A DNA stretch of 64,000 nucleotides from Ailurus styani (lineage: Eukaryota; Chordata; Mammalia; Carnivora; Ailuridae), in contig LNAC01000136.1 in the NCBI GenBank assembly GCA_002007465.1, positions 3,268,284-3,332,283 on the forward strand, given 5' to 3'. How positions within the stretch are numbered: the stretch's first letter is position 1; every line of letters begins with the position of its first letter. Shown here in pieces: positions 57,839-64,000 of this stretch. The position numbers and the translations under genes are program-made. Below the pieces are notes generated by a model. The model searched no databases, was not told the origin of the DNA, and worked only from the letters and a program-made list of their open reading frames with translations.

Positions 57839-58023
57839 AAATGGAAATACTGGGAATTTATATATAGAAAGGTATGAGTGTGTGTGTATGTGTGTGTGTT
57901 CTTTACGAAACTTCACAAAATGCAGAGATCTAAAGAAGAAAGTAAACACAATTAATCTTATTTCCCAGAGAAAAACCACTGCTAAAGAGTTTCGAGTGTA
58001 TTTTTTATGAACTTTTTCCTGGC

Positions 58024-58095
58024 ATATTCCCATCTCTCTCTCTCTTCTCTCATATATGTGTGTGATAATATAATATAAAATATATATTTGTGTTA
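58024..58095. repeat. (TC)n then TA-rich low-complexity tract
   Basis: CTCTCTCTCTCTTCTC followed by ATATATGTGTGTG and TATAATATAA-type sequence. Confidence 0.8.
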
Positions 58096-59286
58096 AATGA
58101 ACTATATCAGCAAGTTACATACAAACTGTACATACAATTTCCATGATCCTTTATACTCAGATATCCCTATTTCTGCATATTCCCTAAGGAGCAGGCAAAT
58201 AAGACTCATGGTTCTTTTGTCTGAAGTTGAATTGAAATGATCCTCAAGAACCTGGAAATGGGGGTTGAAATATGAGAAGGGTTGTGCTGACAGCTCTGAG
58301 TCCTCAGATGTGTCATGGGCAAATGCTTTGCCATGTTCATAAATGCAGAGCTGGTACAAAACTTCATTTATGCAAAGGCATGTAGAATAAATTCAGGTCC
58401 ATCTAAGAGTGTTCCTAATATTGATTTGTTGATGTCATGCCAAGTAAGTTTTCTCCCTTTAAAAACATACTAAAGCCTCACATATCCAGAATTTTATAGC
58501 TTGAGCCTTTGCAAATTCCCCTAAAATGAGTGGTTGCTCTTTCAAGCATTATGATTTTTCCACTGGAGCCTCTTTTTGTGAAGAGGCTTCTAAAATATGT
58601 TACATAAGTTTTATTTTTCTTTAAACTAGTATTCTGAACATGATTCAACTTTTTTTTGGTGAAGGTTCAGCTCCCTTTTAAGGATCCAATGGGCTGATGT
58701 AACACACCATGGCCTAGATCTTGGGAGGTACATGGAAATGTTGGTCTCTACACAGAAATGGCTTCAGATGGCTGTGCCTTCTGAGCTCTGGTCTTCTATC
58801 TGCACATCTCTGCCCCTTTATTTAAGGAGAATCTATTGTCCTTCTGCCTGAATCAGTGCATTTTCCTGGAGCAAGCGCATTAACCCTTTCTCTCCATCTG
58901 GACCGTTCACTCCTTCTATGGGAGACTGGAAAACCAGATAACTGAGTTTGCTGGAATTGTGTGTAAAGTAGACTAAAATAGATAAATAAAAATAGACTCA
59001 GAATTAGGCCCATCCTGATTCTACCTGGAAGGTTGAGCTACATGAGCCTAAGTAATGAACTTTGTTGCCTATTTTGGTTACTGGGAGGTTTATTTTTTAA
59101 TTAAAAAAAAAAAACTGAGTCATGAGTATGGTGCCTGACACTGAGATCAATAAATATTTATTAAACCAAATGAAACTAAATTTCTGATGTGTTTATCTGG
59201 GGATATGACATTGCCAGGTAGTTGAGTTACAGCTGGATGAGCGGCTGTACTTGGGCAGCTTTAAGAATCTGGGCGGGACCTCGAAC

Positions 59287-59305
59287 TGCTGTGACGTCAT
59301 CAGCT
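59287..59305. promoter_or_regulatory. Consensus cAMP response element within an extended palindrome
   Basis: Perfect TGACGTCA at 59292-59299, with GCTG immediately to the left and (T)CAGC to the right. A GGGCGGGAC GC-box-like motif lies 16 bp before. CREB/ATF sites of this kind are frequent in active promoters and enhancers. Maf-like TGCTG/CAGC half-sites overlap it. Function is inferred only. Confidence 0.4.
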
Positions 59306-59749
59306 CAAGAAACAGTCTAGAGACGCAAGGAAGACCTTCTTAAGGTTCAGCGAGCTCATCACAGGCCCATCACTGATGGCACTGATGGCATTCCCCACTT
59401 CCCTATCTCCCTTCACCCCTGAATCGTGGCTTTTGGAACATCCTTGACAGGCTCACAGTACCTCCTGTAGGTTTTGAGACGTGTTACTGACCACGACCAG
59501 CCAGCCTGGGTCTGGCTTCTGAGATTACATACAGGCAGTATCTGCCTTCCCCTTGGAGGTCCTTCACTTTCTACACTTCCACCGGCCCTTAAATCACCTA
59601 TTCCTAGAAAATTTGCCCAGCGGTGAGTGGCTCGATGCCCTTGGCTGTTTCTTATTCTCTAGTTCTACAAATTGTACAGCGATGTCATGAGGATATTCCA
59701 AAAAAACCCGGGGGTTGGAGGTAGCCAGCAGCATGGGGGACCTCCCAGG

Positions 59750-59852
59750 GTAGTGCTTCCTAAGCCTTAATGCACACACAAATATTTTAAAAATGCAGAT
59801 CCTGGTTCAGGGGGTCTGGTATGGGCTTGAGAGCCTGCATTTCTAATAAATC
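59750..59852 (+). mobile_element. hAT-type DNA transposon fragment
   Basis: GTGCTTCCTAAGCCTTAATGCACAC... AATGCAGATCCTGGTTCAGGGGGTCTGGTATGGG... GAGCCTGCATTTCTAATAA resembles MER5B/MER20. Confidence 0.65.
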
Positions 59853-60144
59853 TGTCTACTCTGGGAATTATATTTTCTCTAACAAGAAAGCAAGCTCTTG
59901 CCTTGTCATTCCTGAAGTTCCACATTCCCGCCATTTATTTTCCAGGAAATAAAGCAGGAAGCAGGAGATTGAGGGTTGCTGGAAAAGTGGATATGGGTGG
60001 CTATGGTCAGATTCTGAACTGTCAAAGTCTGAGCCACTCTAGATAGGCATCCACTTCCCATTTTGCTAAACTAAACAGAAAACAAACATAAATAATGGTA
60101 CACTGTCAAAACAAACAAAAAAAAATCGACCATCATCTCACATA

Positions 60145-60145
<1 letters not shown>

Positions 60146-60189
<44 letters not shown>
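60146..60189. repeat. (CA)n microsatellite
   Basis: About 22 uninterrupted AC units. Confidence 0.97.
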
Positions 60190-60193
<4 letters not shown>

Positions 60194-60804
60194 CTCTCAG
60201 TAACGTCCTAGGCATTAGAAATGATGAGAAGCATATTTGGTTAAACGTAGGAGTTAGGGCCTCTACTATTTGATGTACATTAATAAATGAAACGTAGTTT
60301 ATCTAGTGGAATCCCTGTGATGTAAACACTTTAATGTGAGTACATTTGGCTTCCAGCTGTCAGTGAATTTAGGTAAATCCAGCCTTGAGAAAAACATGCT
60401 TTATGTGAAAAACAATTTCAAATTCCATGAAAGCATCTATTTGTTATCTGAAGCATCTCTCTCTGGAGCAGTTAAAGGAATAATCAGACCAGTCACCAGG
60501 ACTTTATGATCTATGTCCATTTGGTATCAGCTACCCACCTTAAATTAGAATGTTTATGACTATGTCTTCTCTACATTTATTTGCTATAAATCTGAAGTTT
60601 TCTTTTCTTGGTAACTAGAGTGTGTGTAACTTTTGTGTTCTCCTAAAACATTTTTAAAGCTAAGGGACTTCATCTTAAAAAGAGAATTAACGAGAAGACC
60701 ATGATGGCTTGCCTGCTGCGCAACCACTGACTCTCCCCGTGGAAAGCCATTCATTCACGTGCACAGACTATCACGGTCCCAATTCAAGATCGGGGTCACT
60801 TTTT

Positions 60805-60991
60805 TTTTTTTAAGATTTTATTTATTTATTTGACAGAGATGACAAGTAAGCAGAGAGGAAGGCAGAGAGAGAGGAGGAAGCAGGCTCCCCGCTGAGCAGA
60901 GAGCCCGATGTGGGGCTCGATCCCAGGACCCTGAGATCATGACCTGAGATGAAGGCAAAGGCTTTAACCTACTGAGCCACCCAGGTGCCCC
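60805..60991 (-). mobile_element. CAN-SINE, young copy
   Basis: Reverse copy with the mustelid-like AGGCTTTAACCTACTGAGCC variant. TCGGGGTCACTTTTT at 60790-60804 and 60992-61006. Confidence 0.95.
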
Positions 60992-61354
60992 TCGGGGTCA
61001 CTTTTTAAAGGCAACATAAGGTTAGTTAAATTGTAGAAGTTCAGTCTGTATTAAAGTCCATTTTACAAGAACTCAGTTTGGCTAGGAATTTCAGGGCTTT
61101 CTAGTATTTGGTTGAAGGTGTATTTATCATTCCCCCTTCCCCCTGCCATACAGTTCATTCCGAAAATTTTCTTTAAAATAACCAAATTGCTTGGATTATG
61201 AAACTTTCTAACGAGAAAATACAAATAACTCCTAACAAGCAATAACGTACTCTCGCAAAGTACCCTTGGGTGCCTTGTGAGGGACAAGCTGGACGGGTCG
61301 GAGAGCTCACTGAGCATGACAGCAAATCATGGAAAGAGCCTTAGAGTGTGTAAG

Positions 61355-61515
61355 TCAGTATGCGTAACACTTCTCATGTATTATCTTATCTAATCCTCAT
61401 GACAATTCCTATTTACAGGTGAGGAAATAGAAGATGATGGGGGGCACCTAAGTTTCCCAAAGTCAAGTGCAGAATCAGGACTTGAACTAAGGTCTGGCTG
61501 AGGTCAGAGTATAGA
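61355..61515 (-). mobile_element. MIR SINE
   Basis: AACACTTCTCATGTATTATCTTATCTAATCCTCATGACAATTCC... TACAGGTGAGGAAATAGAAG... AGAATCAGGACTTGAAC. Confidence 0.8.
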
Positions 61516-61634
61516 ACCATACTACAGCACTACGACTCAGACTATAACCCAGACTATTAGCAAATACTGTTATTATATGACTGATAATTTATATGATATT
61601 TCAGAAGGCCTCGTAGTAGATCCAAAAGTCATCA

Positions 61635-61745
61635 GTCTGTCAGCAAACATATCTGAGTGCCTCCTATGTGTCAGACACAAACTTCGGCCCTGAGGACAGT
61701 GCTAAGCCAAAGACATGTGCCTTTCTGTCCAGCAGGAGGTGCTGT
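61635..61745 (+). mobile_element. L2-type fragment
   Basis: GTCAGCAAACATATCTGAGTGCCTCCTATGTGTCAGACACAAACTTCGGCCCTGAGGACAGTGCTAAGCC follows the L2 3' end pattern. Confidence 0.65.
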
Positions 61746-61814
61746 TACTCCCAGCGCACCAGTGCGCCTAGTGCTACGATCAGTAACTAGTGCCTCGACT
61801 CCTACTCCTATCAG

Positions 61815-62040
61815 GGCTACTGCGACTTGGAGCTTGCTCTGTGCCAGGCACGATTTTAAATACTCTCTCTCTATTATCTCCTTGAGATGGGTGACAGTGT
61901 TCTCTTCGTGTTACAGGTGAGAAAACTGAGGCACAGAAGTATTAAGTAACTTGCCCAGGGTCACACAGCTATTAAGCAGAGGAGTCAGAGTTAGAACTCA
62001 GGCAGCCTGACCCCAAAGTCCTTGTTCATAGCCGCCACAG
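61815..62040 (-). mobile_element. MIR SINE, well preserved
   Basis: GGAGCTTGCTCTGTGCCAGGCACGATTTTAAATACTCTC... GTGAGAAAACTGAGGCACAGAAGTATTAAGTAACTTGCCCAGGGTCACACAGCTATTAAGC... TAGAACTCAGGCAGCCTGACC. Confidence 0.88.
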
Positions 62041-62384
62041 AAAGCCATTATTGTCATGATTTGATTTAGTAACAGCATTAATATTTAATGCTATATAAGG
62101 AATTAACAACAAGTGTGCAAATTGCAGCAAAGAAGAAAAGGGTGTGTGTAACTGGACACCCAACCTCATCTCTGGGATTGAAAATACTCTGAGGAAGACC
62201 GGAGGCTTGCGGTTTGGAGCGGAGTGCAGAGAGGGCCAGCTCCACGGATCCTGGAGAGACCGGAGGAGAGAGTGGTCTATGCAGGAGGGCATGTGAGGAC
62301 CTCTGTGATGCTCTCGTCCTGTGGTTTTTCCTTTCCCTTTTAAATTTAGTTTCATGGATGTGGAGATAAGATGTGAAAAGGCAA

Positions 62385-62600
62385 ACTAGTGTTTACTGAG
62401 TTAGGGTACTTTGCTAGTTGCATCCCATACAATGAAAGGTGTTTAATTCTTATACGTGTCCTGTGAGACAGGTCTTGACACCACTGAAAGAATGGGAAAA
62501 CGGAGGCTCCCCAAGAGACTTGCCCAGAGTCGCAGAGCATGTAGGTGACAAAGTCAGGTTTTGAATCCAGGCCAGTCCTGGGGTCTTATCCCTAAACCAT
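62385..62600 (-). mobile_element. MIR SINE
   Basis: CTAGTGTTTACTGAGTTAGGGTACTTTGCTAG... GTGTTTAATTCTTATACGTGTCCTGTGAGACAGG... GAATGGGAAAACGGAGGC... TTTTGAATCCAGGCC. Confidence 0.8.
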
Positions 62601-62856
62601 GCAGACCCTGTGTGAAGAGAAAACTCTGTCATGAAGCGGGGGGAGGACCTGTGTTGTCTTTTCTTTCATTTGATCCCTGAAGCCCCTCCTTTCTCTATTC
62701 CACTTTCTGCCCATCCTATTTGCAAAATTACTGAACTGGGAGAATGAATCTAACTGTGGGAAAACGATGGATAAGTTTTTGAAAGGAATGTTTTTAAAAT
62801 GCTCTATAATGGGATGTCCAACCTACAATGCTCTCTAAATGTCAACACGGTGTTCC

Positions 62857-63063
62857 ATTTTTTTTTAAAGATTTTATTTATTTCTTTGACACACACATAG
62901 AAAGAGATAATAAGTGGGGGGGAGGGGAGAGCAGGCAGAGGGAGAGGGAGAAGCAGACTCCCTGCTGAGCAGGGAGCCCCATGTGGGACTAGATCCCAGG
63001 ATGCTGGGATCATGACCCGAGCTGAGCGCAGACACTTAACCGACTGAGCCAGTCAGGTGCCCC
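62857..63063 (-). mobile_element. CAN-SINE
   Basis: Reverse copy TTTTTTTTAAAGATTTTATTTATTTCTTTGAC to CTGAGCCAGTCAGGTGCCCCC. The flanks are only loosely alike (GTGTTCCATTTT and AGTGTTTCACTTT). Confidence 0.92.
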
Positions 63064-64000
63064 CAGTGTTTCACTTTAGAGAAAAATTATGGACAGAATC
63101 ATTCTTTTGCCAAGCATGCATGTAAAGCCTTTGCTTTTTTTCTGGGTTTCTTGTTTAAAAAAAAAAAAAATCTCATCTAATGGTCAGAGCCAAATCCAAA
63201 GGAAAATAAGAAGAAATAAGAAACGTTAACAGTGAAAGCAGGCCACAGAAATATACAACTGTTTTCCTCAGAGGATTAAAAGATATCTTGCTTTGAATCG
63301 CTTTGTACCCATACAACAAGGTAATACATGTACTTTAGCTGACTAAACAAGATTCCATTGATAGCCTAAAAGCTCCGAGTGTTCTTATGTAATGAATATA
63401 CTATTTCATGTACTAATGGCCCCAAAAGGAGAAATGTTTTTTATCTTTTCCTTCAAAAGAAAAGTTAACCGAATGATGAATTAAGAGTATAATGTCCTTG
63501 TTCCAAATCAAAGAATATCCAACCATAATAAACAATGATCTATAATAATATTACATTGTATATAATGCATTTATTAGGATGAGAGATAAACTCATTTCCA
63601 TCACTAGCTTTGGCTCTTGAAAGCACTATTTTATGTGGAGATAAAAAAGTGGGTATTGATTTTTTTTAAGGCAAACATCAAAATTTACTGACTTGAGTTT
63701 GCCAAGGTCAATATTTTCCTCATAGAGCAATATATCCATATGTTTACTGAAGCACAGCATCAAGTTTTATACTGTTATACGTATTCCGGACCTCCTGTGT
63801 TGTGGACTATCAGAGTCAGAAGGAGGCTTAGCCCAAATCCCTCGGTTTTTAGGTGAAGAGATTGATTCTCACTGAAAAGAAGCTCTAACGGATTCAAATC
63901 CAAATCCCAAAACCACCAAACCATCCCTATAGAGCACGGTGGGTCAACACAGACTGAACTCCTTTAATCATTTCACCTTTATTCATTCTTAAGTATTCCT

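Larger units (their letters stand above)
37901..64000 (-). other. Region upstream of RORbeta2, expected to be RORbeta1 intron 1
   Basis: No coding exon was recognised in these 26 kb. In other mammals the beta1 first exon (encoding only Met-Arg) lies far upstream of exon 2, so this stretch should be part of that long intron; that is inference. It contains SINEs, L1 ends, MaLR LTRs, hAT elements, three long CA/TG tracts and the N-flanked duplication. 39500-40220, 44340-44930, 45010-46310, 47500-48900, 50080-50720, 50800-52600, 52870-53950, 54360-54880, 55870-57740, 57850-59740, 59860-60130, 60200-60780, 61010-61350 and 63070-64000 hold nothing I can name, apart from simple-sequence tracts. Confidence 0.6.

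Overview
This is nuclear DNA from a placental mammal, almost certainly an arctoid carnivore and probably a mustelid. The case rests on about 25 tRNA-Lys-derived CAN-SINEs with tails of the form AAATAAATAAAATCTT. Several carry the body variant 'GGGTTAAAGCCTCTGCCTTC ... TTCCTCCTCTCT ... TACTTGTGATCTC' that I associate with weasel-family genomes. The canid SINEC_Cf type is absent. Several short L1 3' ends of the carnivore type are also present. There is no prokaryotic gene, CRISPR array, rRNA or functional tRNA gene.

The only protein-coding gene I can support is RORB (NR1F2, RAR-related orphan receptor beta), on the minus strand. Four coding exons are resolved to the base by splice sites, phase and protein identity. 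They are an alternative first exon for the RORbeta2 isoform (37734-37695), zinc finger 1 (23488-23403), zinc finger 2 (18970-18829) and the C-terminal-extension/hinge exon (10268-9867). Joined, they read in frame for 223 complete residues. The window therefore holds the beta2-specific start, the whole DNA-binding domain and the hinge. The ligand-binding-domain exons should lie below position 1. The RORbeta1 first exon should lie above position 64000.

Layout in plus coordinates: 1-9866 is the intron after the hinge exon. 9867-10268 is the very GC-rich hinge exon. 10269-18828, 18971-23402 and 23489-37694 are introns. 37695-37734 is the beta2 first exon, with a moderately CpG-rich flank and a homeodomain-like palindrome about 100 bp upstream. 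37735-64000 is upstream of beta2 and should be intronic in beta1 transcripts. The introns hold SINEs, MIRs, L1 and L2 pieces, hAT-type DNA transposons (MER5 and MER58 types), MaLR LTRs, CA microsatellites and long repeat-poor stretches that may hold enhancers.

The points most worth a second look are: the retina/pineal-type beta2 promoter exon; an exon-4 segment where residues changed toward Gly/Ala with pure G/C third positions; a 150-bp tandem duplication flanked by single Ns at 47.2-47.5 kb, probably an assembly artefact; two poly(A)-only retrotransposition scars; a cluster of CACGTG E-boxes around exon 2; a perfect CRE at 59.3 kb; and an unexplained CpG-containing open block at 26.5-26.75 kb. 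I found no evidence of a wholly new biological system.
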